Below are positions 26,992 through 35,018 of a DNA stretch of 64,000 bases, in pieces. Source of the DNA: Thermoplasmata archaeon. GTDB taxonomy: Archaea; Thermoplasmatota; Thermoplasmata; Thermoplasmatales; Thermoplasmataceae. A model generated the notes under the pieces. The model was not told the origin of the DNA, made no database searches, and saw only the letters and a program-made list of their open reading frames with translations. The stretch lies in contig JAKAVO010000005.1 in assembly GCA_021817255.1 (NCBI GenBank), positions 1 to 64,000 of the forward strand, in the 5' to 3' direction. How positions within the stretch are numbered: position 1 is the first letter of the stretch; every line of letters begins with the position of its first letter. The position numbers and the translations under genes are program-made.

Positions 26992-27183
26992 ATGTCGGAA
27001 AAAAAGTGCGATGTCCAGGGATGCAAAGAGGATAGCTACCAAACAGTGCCCGCTGAACTTGCGAATAAGGTTTTTACTTTCGATGGAAAGGCAACAAAAG
27101 TACATCTCTGCAGGGAGCATTACAAGAAATACAAGAAAGAGACTAAAAAAGAACGGGAAACGAGGAGAGCAGACTGGGTTTAG
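26992..27183 (+). CDS. Small zinc-finger-like protein
   Basis: The 63-residue protein has a CxxxxC pair (KKCDVQGCKED) and a CxxH pair (HLCREHYKKYKK), which could bind zinc, and a very basic tail. I do not recognise the family; small basic zinc proteins of this type in archaea are often linked to nucleic acids or ribosomes. TAAAAATA at 26958-26965 lies about 30 nt before the ATG at 26992, which supports a leaderless start there rather than a TTG at 26953. It begins 55 bp after the RNase P RNA. Confidence 0.68.
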   Translation: MSEKKCDVQGCKEDSYQTVPAELANKVFTFDGKATKVHLCREHYKKYKKETKKERETRRADWV

Positions 27184-27200
27184 AACCGGATTCACCTACA

Positions 27201-27995
27201 GTGGTTATAACAACTTACAATGAAGAGAAGAATATAGGCAATGTTCTGAAATCTCTTTTGAACCAGACAGCAGAGTGCAGGATATTAATTGTTGATTCTG
27301 AAAGCACTGATAATACAGCACGCATTGCCATGGAAATCGATTCCGAAAGGATCAGGGTAATTGTGAAAAAATGCAGGAGGGGAGAAGGCCGGAATATCGG
27401 CGTGGAGAATGCAGAGTCGGAAAAAATAATATTTACAGACGCAGATGCGATCCCTGATAAAGACTGGGTGGAGCGCATGTCAAAAGCACTTGATGAAAAT
27501 GATCTGGTGGCTGGAATTACGAAACAGGAAGGCCCGAAAAGATACTCAAAATATGGAAGGGTTGAATTATTTTTTAAGGGTTTTGAAATTACTGCACCTT
27601 CAATGAACCTTGCTGTCAGGAAAAGTTTTTTTTTAAATGTAGGCGGCTTTGACACAAGATTTGTAACTGCTGAAGATATAGACCTGAATTTAAGACTTGT
27701 CAGAAATAATGCCAGGAGCATGATTTGCCGGGAATGCACAGTTGTTCATAACACAAGGAATAGATTTGTGCCATTCATGAAACAGGCGTTCTGGAATGGG
27801 TACGGGAGAGGCCAGTTGAGATTCAAGAACAGGGAAATATGGGAATCGATAGAGAAAGGGAAAGCCAAAAGAAATGAAATTGATCTTTTATGGTTTCTCA
27901 GAAATGCAAGTGCCGTTTCCGGATATTTGCTCTTCCTGATAAATGGCAGAGGGGAATTCAGTTCTCGTCTTCCTTCAAAAGATCATTCAGTTTAG
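27201..27995 (+). CDS. Family 2 glycosyltransferase
   Basis: The roughly 264-residue GT-A enzyme starts at its first strand VVITTYNEEKNI, followed by LIVDSESTDNT, GRNIGVENAESE and the DxD motif in IFTDADAIPDKDW. AVRKSFFLNVGGFDTRFVTAEDIDLNLRL contains the ED motif. The start is uncertain: GTG 27201 leaves only one residue before the first strand, and translation may begin upstream, overlapping the zinc-finger gene. A C-terminal hydrophobic segment (SGYLLFLING) may attach it to the membrane. It could act in surface glycan or S-layer glycosylation, but no substrate can be read. Confidence 0.85.
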   Translation: MVITTYNEEKNIGNVLKSLLNQTAECRILIVDSESTDNTARIAMEIDSERIRVIVKKCRRGEGRNIGVENAESEKIIFTDADAIPDKDWVERMSKALDENDLVAGITKQEGPKRYSKYGRVELFFKGFEITAPSMNLAVRKSFFLNVGGFDTRFVTAEDIDLNLRLVRNNARSMICRECTVVHNTRNRFVPFMKQAFWNGYGRGQLRFKNREIWESIEKGKAKRNEIDLLWFLRNASAVSGYLLFLINGRGEFSSRLPSKDHSV

Positions 27996-28416
27996 AACCT
28001 CTGTCATATTTCAGCATGATTATTCCCACAACCATGATGTATAACCATGCAATGAGGGAAAATGCCCTTCCAAATGAATAGGAAGCGAACTGGACATGGC
28101 CCACAAGGGGAGTTCCGGAAATTGGGGGAAGAGATGTTATTCCTGAGATCATATAAACAACAAGATTGAATGCGTTGAAAAGTATGGCTGGTATATACCA
28201 TATCTTCAGCCCCAGCAAAAATACAATTGCAATTATTATAAATGCCGAAACTTCAATTTCAAGCCAGAATGTCACAAATGGGTAGGAAGCAGGTGATGCG
28301 TATAGATGAGCTGAAGCATCCAGCATTGCAAATGCCATCAGAGTGAATCTTACTATCTTCATTGGCGTGTAACCACCTGTCAAATCTTTCATCAACGAAC
28401 TGAGTAATTTATTCAT
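27958..28416 (-). CDS. Four-helix membrane protein of unknown function
   Basis: I do not recognise this 152-residue protein. It has four membrane segments (about residues 20-40, 46-68, 72-95 and 118-138) and charged ends (MNKLLSSLMKDL; KYDRGSKLNDLLKEDEN). Its 3' end overlaps the 3' end of the glycosyltransferase gene by 38 bp, convergent. Confidence 0.6.
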   Translation of the reverse strand: MNKLLSSLMKDLTGGYTPMKIVRFTLMAFAMLDASAHLYASPASYPFVTFWLEIEVSAFIIIAIVFLLGLKIWYIPAILFNAFNLVVYMISGITSLPPISGTPLVGHVQFASYSFGRAFSLIAWLYIMVVGIIMLKYDRGSKLNDLLKEDEN

Positions 28417-28500
28417 TGTCCAGTCATTTAATTATATTTTAAAAGCATGTTCTCTATTTATATCTATGAAAGAGGAAAGGTTGTTATTTCAATATAAAAC

Positions 28501-30063
28501 TCATTCCTTTCGGAATACCGAGACAAGGCTTGCAACAATCCCCAAACCAAACAATAAAGTTCCTGCAAAGGGCATTTTCCCGTATTCATATACACCGGAT
28601 ATTAATAAAAAACCGCCAAAAATGGCCATAGGGACACTGCCTCGCTTTTTGGCAGCCTGTTTCTCTTCATCGCTTTCCAGCTTTCGCCTTAACAGGGGGA
28701 GAATGGCAACTCCTGCTTCAATTGACCTGACGAAATCCTCCACGAACATGCTTATCTGTTTTTCATAAAGTTCCTTTAACAGGCCCTCGTCCACAAACAG
28801 TTTCCTCAGAATGCGGACAAACTTGAAATCCGGATCAAGTGAAAGGCATATTCCTTCCAAAAGGGAACTCATTCTCATGTATAGCACAAGTGATGTGGGA
28901 AGCCTGAATGGAAACTCAAAGACAACACCATTTGCAATCTCCATCAACTCCCTGATTTCACTGTCTTCAGCTCTTTTTCCTGTCATCCCCGCCATTCCAA
29001 GCTCCACGCTTTTCTTGATCACGCCACGATTTGCAGCCGGAGAGAGTGCCTTTACACCTATGAGGGAATCAACTATCTGATCTATGTCACCCCTTGTCAA
29101 TCCATCATATAGCGACAGAAGGTAGTACCTTGTGTTGTCATCGAGGTCACCGACCATTCCAAAATCATAAAGAATCAATTCGCCTGAGTCTGTAACAGAT
29201 ATGTTGCCTGGATGTGGGTCTGCGTGGAATATATCATCCCTCAGGAGCATTCTGATGAATGATATGTCGAGATCATATGCAAGCTTAACTGTATCAATAT
29301 TCTTTTCTTTCAGTGTTTTAATGTCAGTTATCTTTGTTCCGGAGATGTAATCCATAACAAGAACCTGTTTTGAGGAGATTTCATTGTAAACCTTTGGTAT
29401 TATTATTTTTTCCCGCCCAATAGAATTTTTCGCAATTCTCCTTGAATTTGAAGCTTCTTTTTCATAATTCATTTCATCAATAATTCTTCTTCTGAAATCT
29501 TTCAGCACATTTGTTATGCTGAGATAAAGGAAGTTTTCTATTCGCCCCCTTGCGAATCTTAGGATTCTGTCCATTATTATTATGTCCCTTTTTATAAGAA
29601 ATTCCGCATCTGGCCTATTCACCTTTACAGCCACTTCATTTCCCTTATACCTTGCGAGGTATACCTGGCCGAGGGATGCGCCTGAAATAGCTTTTTCATC
29701 AAAACTTTCGAAAACTTCCTGCAACTCCCCGAGATTTCTTTCCAGAATGGGCTTTACACTTTTAAACGGTGCCGGGGGAACACTGTCCTGCAGCTTCTCA
29801 AAAGATGAAATGTATTCCCTTGGAAGAAGGTCTGGCCTTGCAGAAAGTATCTGCCCAAGTTTTATAAAAGCTGGGCCAAGTTCTATGAAAAGCTCTACTG
29901 CCTTCTTTCCATTTCTTTCACGCCTATAATCCCAGTCTTTTCCGCTTTCACTTTTTGCCCTCTTCCGATCCTTTATAAACCTCCTGAACACCGGGTAAAG
30001 AAGAAAGAATATCCTTGCTTCCCTTCTGGCTAATCCCTTCAGGACATCCTTCTCCTCTTCCAT
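28501..30063 (-). CDS. ABC1/UbiB/AarF family atypical protein kinase
   Basis: The 520-residue protein belongs to COG0661. The family's KxGQ motif is in GPAFIKLGQILSARPDLLP near residue 75, the Ala-rich loop in ISGASLGQVYLARY, the nucleotide lysine in NEVAVKVNRP, the catalytic region in FHADPHPGNISV and the metal aspartate in LILYDFGMVGDL. Two C-terminal hydrophobic segments (GGFLLISGVYEYG, GTLLFGLGIVASLV) should place it at the membrane. Family members support isoprenoid quinone synthesis or lipid handling by ATP turnover. Here the quinone role is an inference; no quinone genes are adjacent. Confidence 0.9.
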   Translation of the reverse strand: MEEEKDVLKGLARREARIFFLLYPVFRRFIKDRKRAKSESGKDWDYRRERNGKKAVELFIELGPAFIKLGQILSARPDLLPREYISSFEKLQDSVPPAPFKSVKPILERNLGELQEVFESFDEKAISGASLGQVYLARYKGNEVAVKVNRPDAEFLIKRDIIIMDRILRFARGRIENFLYLSITNVLKDFRRRIIDEMNYEKEASNSRRIAKNSIGREKIIIPKVYNEISSKQVLVMDYISGTKITDIKTLKEKNIDTVKLAYDLDISFIRMLLRDDIFHADPHPGNISVTDSGELILYDFGMVGDLDDNTRYYLLSLYDGLTRGDIDQIVDSLIGVKALSPAANRGVIKKSVELGMAGMTGKRAEDSEIRELMEIANGVVFEFPFRLPTSLVLYMRMSSLLEGICLSLDPDFKFVRILRKLFVDEGLLKELYEKQISMFVEDFVRSIEAGVAILPLLRRKLESDEEKQAAKKRGSVPMAIFGGFLLISGVYEYGKMPFAGTLLFGLGIVASLVSVFRKE

Positions 30064-30212
30064 AAACGTGGTAATTTCAGATTGTATTTAACATGTGCGA
30101 GAAGACCTGAACCTTGCAGATCAAGAATTTTAAAGCAGAAGTTTTGCCCTGAGCCTGAACATCCCACTATGAATGAAAAAAAAATATTAACGATTCTAGC
30201 TTTCTTCTCAAG

Positions 30213-30710
30213 TCACCAGTCGTCTTTGTTTATAATGTCTTCATATAATTCTGTGATTCTGTTCTTCCTCTTCATTTCGCTTTCTGCAATATTTTTAAGC
30301 AGCTTCTTTAAATTGTCATCCTCGTATTCCAGGCTCAGGAGCTCTGCTATTTTGTAGATCTCGTTTGATTTGGATATTGACCACGCAAGTATGCTTTTAG
30401 GATCATCTTTCTCTGGTTCAGGATCTGCAGATATTATATGATCCAGGGAGCCATAGTCCTTTTCTTTTCCAGATTTTCGAGCATACATCACCTGCTCAAG
30501 TGCTTCAGCATTTTCTAGAATTTCTATATCTCCTTTCTCCCTCTCGATTAAATCGTCCAGTATTTGTATTGTATTATGCATTTTGCTCTTATCTCTAATT
30601 GATTCGTATCTTTTTATTACACTTTTCTTCACTGAGATCAATTTTGAAACTATCTTCTCCATGACCTCTTCTGGTCGCTTTCCTGAAACTGTATCTTTAT
30701 TTTCGACCAT
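30213..30710 (-). CDS. Helical protein with weak likeness to the ferritin-like fold
   Basis: The 165-residue protein is almost all helical. Segments such as ILDDLIEREKGDIEIL and IAESEMKRKNRITELYEDI recall the helices of rubrerythrin-like proteins, but the paired Glu/His iron ligands are not clearly present. TATTTAAAT at 30732-30740 is about 25 nt from the ATG at 30710, so I prefer that start to the codons just upstream. The function is unknown. Confidence 0.55.
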   Translation of the reverse strand: MVENKDTVSGKRPEEVMEKIVSKLISVKKSVIKRYESIRDKSKMHNTIQILDDLIEREKGDIEILENAEALEQVMYARKSGKEKDYGSLDHIISADPEPEKDDPKSILAWSISKSNEIYKIAELLSLEYEDDNLKKLLKNIAESEMKRKNRITELYEDIINKDDW

Positions 30711-30864
30711 GATCATCAATCATTCTTAGAGTATTTAAATGTATCCCGGGATTTTTTCCACTTAAGACTGTGTACTCCACATCGTTCTGTTTATATAGGA
30801 TGATGATAACCAAATCATTCATTTTTTAGAAAAGTAAATGTTATAAGTTACATTTTGGGAAAGG

Positions 30865-31521
30865 ATGAAGGTTTCACCATCTGTAATATCATGCAAACTG
30901 GAACTGTTGAAAGATCAGATCGAAACAAGCGCAAGTTCAGGCGCAGATCAGTTTCATCTGGACATTATGGATGGGCATTTTGTTCCGAATCTCACAATGG
31001 GGCAGGATCTTATCGCAGCCATAAGAAGGTGCACTGACCTTCCTCTTGAGGCTCATATGATGGTTACCAATCCTGATAAATACTGGAAAATTTTTTCAAA
31101 GTCAGGAGCAGACATACTCATGTTTCATTATGAATCACCGGTCAACCTCAAAAAATGTTTTGGTGAAGTGAAAGATTCCGGAAAAAAATGTGGGCTTGTA
31201 ATAAATCCAGATACTCCCTTCAATATTGTCAAGGATCTTGTGGGAGAGGTGGAGATATTGCTGATCATGACAGTGTATCCTGGATTTTCCGGGCAGAATT
31301 TTATAAATGGGATGATCCCGAAGATAAGAGAAGCAAGGAAATTCATCGATGATAATTCACTGGAAACAGAAATAGAGATTGATGGCGGGATAAACGATAA
31401 GACCTGCAGTGCGGCAGCAAATGCTGGGGCCGATATTCTTGTTTCAGCCTCATATATCTATAACGGGAATATTAGAAAAAATATCGGGCATCTGAAAAAT
31501 TTGGAAAGAACTAGAATTTAA
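30865..31521 (+). CDS. rpe: Ribulose-phosphate 3-epimerase
   Basis: This TIM-barrel enzyme interconverts ribulose 5-phosphate and xylulose 5-phosphate in the non-oxidative pentose pathway. The 218-residue protein has the family length. The two catalytic aspartates and metal histidines lie in FHLDIMDGHFVPNLTMG, LEAHMMV and EIEIDGGINDKT; the YPGFSGQNFI loop is the flexible phosphate-side loop. Its 3' end overlaps the convergent MDR gene by 11 bp. Confidence 0.93.
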   Translation: MKVSPSVISCKLELLKDQIETSASSGADQFHLDIMDGHFVPNLTMGQDLIAAIRRCTDLPLEAHMMVTNPDKYWKIFSKSGADILMFHYESPVNLKKCFGEVKDSGKKCGLVINPDTPFNIVKDLVGEVEILLIMTVYPGFSGQNFINGMIPKIREARKFIDDNSLETEIEIDGGINDKTCSAAANAGADILVSASYIYNGNIRKNIGHLKNLERTRI

Positions 31522-32485
31522 TCAATACTCTTCCTTCCCTGGGCTTCTCAAAATATTTTAGCGCATCTTTGAGTTTATCAAATTGGAAAATTTTGTCTAT
31601 TTTCACTTTCAGCCCCCTTTCAGAAGCTATATTTATTATTTCTCTCATGTCACTTCTGCTTCCGCCTGTTGATCCAATTATATTAAGCTCGCTAGTATAT
31701 ATTTTTCCCAGATCCAACGTGCATTCCCTCCCGCTGAGGACACCAAAAGTTATGAGTTTGCCCATCTTCTGGACATGATCAATGGATTTTGAGAACAATT
31801 CCCCCCCGAGAGAGTTTATGACTATATCCGCTTTAAAATTTTCAGGCAATTTTTCCATTGAAAAAGTTTCCCCTGCACCGAAATCCCTGAGATAACCCTT
31901 TGAAGATACTGCGTAAACTTCCAATCCCATTAAATTTCCAAGTTGGGTTGCGAATATGCCTGTGTTTCCCGATGCACCATATACTAGCAGTGACTGCCCT
32001 GCTCCGACCCTTGCCTCCTTCAGGGCGTGATAAGGAGTAAGTGCTGCAATCGGGAGGGAAACAGCAACTTCATCAGAGATGTTGCCTGGGACTTTAAACA
32101 GGTTCTCTTCTCTGATTGACAATGCCTCCGCAAATCCCCCGTTGCTTACAACGCCATATATTCCACCATTATTGCAAAGATATTCATGTCCTGACAGGCA
32201 AAAATTACAGGTTCCATCATAGATCCTGTTGTATATAAGAACACGATCGCCCTTCCTGAATTTTTTGCCATCCCGATCGACTACAGCAAGGATTTCAGAT
32301 CCTGGAATGTGAGGCATTGGATGAACTCCGTATATGACTTTTCCTGCTGCTACATTATAATCCAGGGGATTGATCCCTGCCAAAATTGGCTTTACCCTTA
32401 CATAACCTTCCTTGGCTTCCGGTTCACCAATCTCTTTCATTATAAGATTTTCAATACCAAATTTATCAAAAAGGTATGCTTTCAT
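31511..32485 (-). CDS. MDR-family (zinc-type) alcohol dehydrogenase/quinone reductase-like protein
   Basis: The 324-residue protein has the GroES-like N-domain and Rossmann domain of medium-chain dehydrogenases; the cofactor loop is YGASGNTGIFATQLG near residue 167. The usual catalytic-zinc motif GxCGTD is replaced by GINPLDYN, so the catalytic zinc is likely absent, as in quinone-reductase-like members. Three of the four structural-zinc cysteines remain in GTCNFCLSGHEYLCN. The substrate is unknown. Confidence 0.85.
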   Translation of the reverse strand: MKAYLFDKFGIENLIMKEIGEPEAKEGYVRVKPILAGINPLDYNVAAGKVIYGVHPMPHIPGSEILAVVDRDGKKFRKGDRVLIYNRIYDGTCNFCLSGHEYLCNNGGIYGVVSNGGFAEALSIREENLFKVPGNISDEVAVSLPIAALTPYHALKEARVGAGQSLLVYGASGNTGIFATQLGNLMGLEVYAVSSKGYLRDFGAGETFSMEKLPENFKADIVINSLGGELFSKSIDHVQKMGKLITFGVLSGRECTLDLGKIYTSELNIIGSTGGSRSDMREIINIASERGLKVKIDKIFQFDKLKDALKYFEKPREGRVLIKF

Positions 32486-32855
32486 ATTTTCACATTTTTT
32501 CTATATACTTAAATTTGTCAATAAAATTTTCAATGTAAACTGAACCGGTTAACGTTTGAATGCAATGGTTCAATATATTACCATGGGCACAATTGAGGTG
32601 CTTATAGCGGAGCATGTTGCAATAGGGCATATTGCAAAGAATTTGAGCTTCGATGTGAATTATTTTCGCTCGTTTGCCCTTTATTTTTCCAATTACCACA
32701 TGGAGGCTTGGGAAAGAATATTTGTGCCCGGGAGTTTCTTTTGTTGCGTTTTTCAAGACTCATATAACAATCTGCAAAAACCCGGAAAATGATTTTCAGG
32801 GAAACGCCCGGTTACAATAATATAAATAGGCTGAACAAATTTCAAGCTGCTTATT
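32486..32855. other. 370-bp spacer with a possible decayed coding remnant
   Basis: No gene is supported. The plus strand reads AEHVAIGHIAKNLSFD near 32605-32655, broken on both sides, and shares short words (GGCACA, then GCATATTGCAAA at 32627-32638) with other spacers of the window. A TATA-like TATAAATA near 32820 serves the next gene. Confidence 0.35.
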
Positions 32856-33290
32856 ATGAAACCAATAGAAATAGAGAGGCCATGGATTTCCAAAAAGCTT
32901 GGATTAAAGGTCCTTGGCTCGGTTTTTGTTGTGTTTATCCTTGCCTTTGCACTACTTGCAATTTTTGGCTTTTACACTGGAGGAACCGTTAATATCCAGA
33001 GCGTGGATGTAAGCTTTTCAGGCCACAAAATAAATTCATATTCTTATGCCTATGGGAAAACTACATTTTCTTCCGGCGAAAAAATAATCCTGAATGTGGA
33101 ACTTAAGAATATTGGTGGAACCAATATTACTAATATTACAGGAGTTAAAACAATTGGCAACGGGTTTAGCGTGACACTCAACCATCACAGTTTTCAGCTT
33201 ACAGGAGGAGTGAAAACCATTCCTGTTTTAATTACGATGCCTGATCACAATTATGCAGGAAATCTTTCTCTGGAATTTATGGTGTCGTGA
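32856..33290 (+). CDS. N-terminally anchored extracytoplasmic protein
   Basis: The 144-residue protein has one membrane segment (GSVFVVFILAFALLAIFGFY, about residues 21-41) after a short basic head, then a beta-rich exterior domain with several N-x-T sequons (NITNITGV). It resembles a small NEW3- or Ig-like fold (ILNVELKNIGG). The function is unknown. A TATA-like box lies about 30 nt before the ATG. Confidence 0.62.
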   Translation: MKPIEIERPWISKKLGLKVLGSVFVVFILAFALLAIFGFYTGGTVNIQSVDVSFSGHKINSYSYAYGKTTFSSGEKIILNVELKNIGGTNITNITGVKTIGNGFSVTLNHHSFQLTGGVKTIPVLITMPDHNYAGNLSLEFMVS

Positions 33291-33298
33291 AACAGAAT

Positions 33299-33754
33299 TT
33301 ATTCAATAAATCCCCCAGAATAATGCAATTCATAAACTAGGTTGTCCTCTTGCTCTATTATTTCATATCCCATAAAATGATCAAAGTTGCCTTCTATGAA
33401 ATTTTTGTAAACAAACCTGCTATTTGAGAAGAATTCCTTTCCTCTCAGCGGAAGTTCTTCTGGCATTCTTTTCAACGCTTCTTTAAGAAAATCATACACT
33501 TCCTTTGTCCCATAATTGTCGTCCATTAATCCGCCTGAGTATACCATGCCCCACTGTGGTATATTTCCTTCAAGGATTAGTTCCTGTCCCAGGAAAAATA
33601 GTGAACCTGAGTAAATGTCTATGTATTTCAATTTCCCTTTTTCATAACTGAACTCTTTTGTGCCCTTTATTGCCCCAGGCATATACACAACGCCAGAAGA
33701 GTAACCCTTTGCTTTTGCATCTACGAGGAATGATGCATAGTCAATGTCTCCCAT
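33299..33754 (-). CDS. DUF5680-like protein
   Basis: The 151-residue protein matches the pattern of DUF5680: FLVDAKAKGYSSG at the start, KGTKEFSYEKGKLKYIDIYSG, FFLGQELI, IPQWGMVYSGGLM, the EVYDFLKEAL helix, and YELHYSGGFIE at the end. Proteins of this family are small and globular with no settled function. It is convergent with the preceding gene, 8 bp apart. Confidence 0.72.
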   Translation of the reverse strand: MGDIDYASFLVDAKAKGYSSGVVYMPGAIKGTKEFSYEKGKLKYIDIYSGSLFFLGQELILEGNIPQWGMVYSGGLMDDNYGTKEVYDFLKEALKRMPEELPLRGKEFFSNSRFVYKNFIEGNFDHFMGYEIIEQEDNLVYELHYSGGFIE

Positions 33755-34022
33755 GGCAGGAGAACGATATCCACAAAATAAAAGTTTTACAATTTCTTCT
33801 TATTATTGAAGGAGAGAACTGCCAGAAGCAGGAGTGAAGGTTTCCGTGCAATGAAAAATAATCATAATCTTACTGCCTGAGAGAGGTTTTTCCTTTCCTT
33901 ATGTGGATAAAAAAAATTATCTCTGCGAAGCAGGGCAAAAATATGAATAATTCACTTCTATCTGTGTTTCAAGTGGAGATATGGTTTTTAATGGTTCACG
34001 TTACTGGCAAGGTTGAAAAATA

Positions 34023-34415
34023 TCACTGTGAGGCGATTTCCTGCAACTGGGCCAAAAGCCCTTTCTCTACGTGGTCAGACCAGGCTATTTCAGGGATATC
34101 AACAACCAGGAAAATCTCCGACAGCAAAAGGGTTTCTATAGCTGTTACAGCAATGTTCCCCAACAATCTTCCTACACCCACATTAACTTTTACCTGTCCT
34201 CCGGATTCTGCGGTAAAAACAAATGTTAGGGCTCTGTCAGCAGCAATTAATCCCCTGAGAATGCCAGATTTCTGTGCCTGGAGAATTGCTTTGTCCTGTT
34301 GCACATTGTTCTGAACTTTCCAGTCACTGTTTATCAGGTAGCTTGAAAATGATTTGATGATTTCATCAACGCTCTTGGTTGTGTTTAAAACTCTCTCTTT
34401 TTTGAATATTTCCAT
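34023..34415 (-). CDS. Small protein of unknown function
   Basis: I do not recognise this 130-residue protein. It is alpha/beta, with an N-terminal helix (SVDEIIKSFSSYLI), strands around ILQAQKSGILRG and ALTFVFTAE, a Gly-rich turn (VNVGVGRLLG) and a mildly hydrophobic helix (VTAIETLLLSEIFLVV). CTTATATAG lies about 23 nt before the ATG, supporting a leaderless start. Confidence 0.55.
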   Translation of the reverse strand: MEIFKKERVLNTTKSVDEIIKSFSSYLINSDWKVQNNVQQDKAILQAQKSGILRGLIAADRALTFVFTAESGGQVKVNVGVGRLLGNIAVTAIETLLLSEIFLVVDIPEIAWSDHVEKGLLAQLQEIASQ

Positions 34416-34523
34416 GACGTTTGAATCAAAACATTCTATATAAGCTCTGCCATATAAAAACTAATCTAAGCATTTAATAATTATAATTAAGAATAGCGTT
34501 ATCCTAGGTCTGATCAGTGTAAT

Positions 34524-34931
34524 ATGTATACTGGAAAAATAAGTTTCAAAACATGGGAAAAATTATTTATCAGAGGCAAAACAAAAGGAACTTACCTGGC
34601 CGTGATTTCCTTTGCCCTGTTCGCTACTGAAATACTCTACACAAGATTATTCCTTTTCTATTTTATTGTCTCTGAGATCGGTGCATTCACTGCCTTTGGT
34701 GTTCTGGTAGACTTTGTGTCTCATCTTTTTAATGACCAGTGGAAATCGCCAGTGACCAAAAAGGGATGGATCAAGAGATTTACTCATGGAAGAACTCACG
34801 ACTTTTATGGCTTAATAATTGAGGTTTTGTGCTTTGCCATCGATGGGGTAAAGTTTCCTCTTTCCCTGGCAGCCATTCTTTTTGTTGCTCCTCAGTTTTA
34901 CCTTGTTTACAATTTGAAATTTTACCACTAG
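34524..34931 (+). CDS. Small membrane protein of unknown function
   Basis: The 135-residue protein has about three membrane segments (LAVISFALFATEILY; FLFYFIVSEIGAFTAFGVLV; FPLSLAAILFVAPQFYLVYN) and a basic loop with KKGWIKRFTHGRTH. I do not recognise the family. Confidence 0.52.
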   Translation: MYTGKISFKTWEKLFIRGKTKGTYLAVISFALFATEILYTRLFLFYFIVSEIGAFTAFGVLVDFVSHLFNDQWKSPVTKKGWIKRFTHGRTHDFYGLIIEVLCFAIDGVKFPLSLAAILFVAPQFYLVYNLKFYH

Positions 34932-35018
34932 ATTATTACTGTACTTGCTGTCAAAGTGTGATCGGATTTGGCAAGCATACCTGGATCGTAAAATTATAAA
35001 TATCCATATTCTTTCAGA

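Noticed and set aside
33901-34314. 137-codon plus-strand ORF
   Set aside because: It is antisense to the 130-residue gene at 34023-34415, which has a good promoter.
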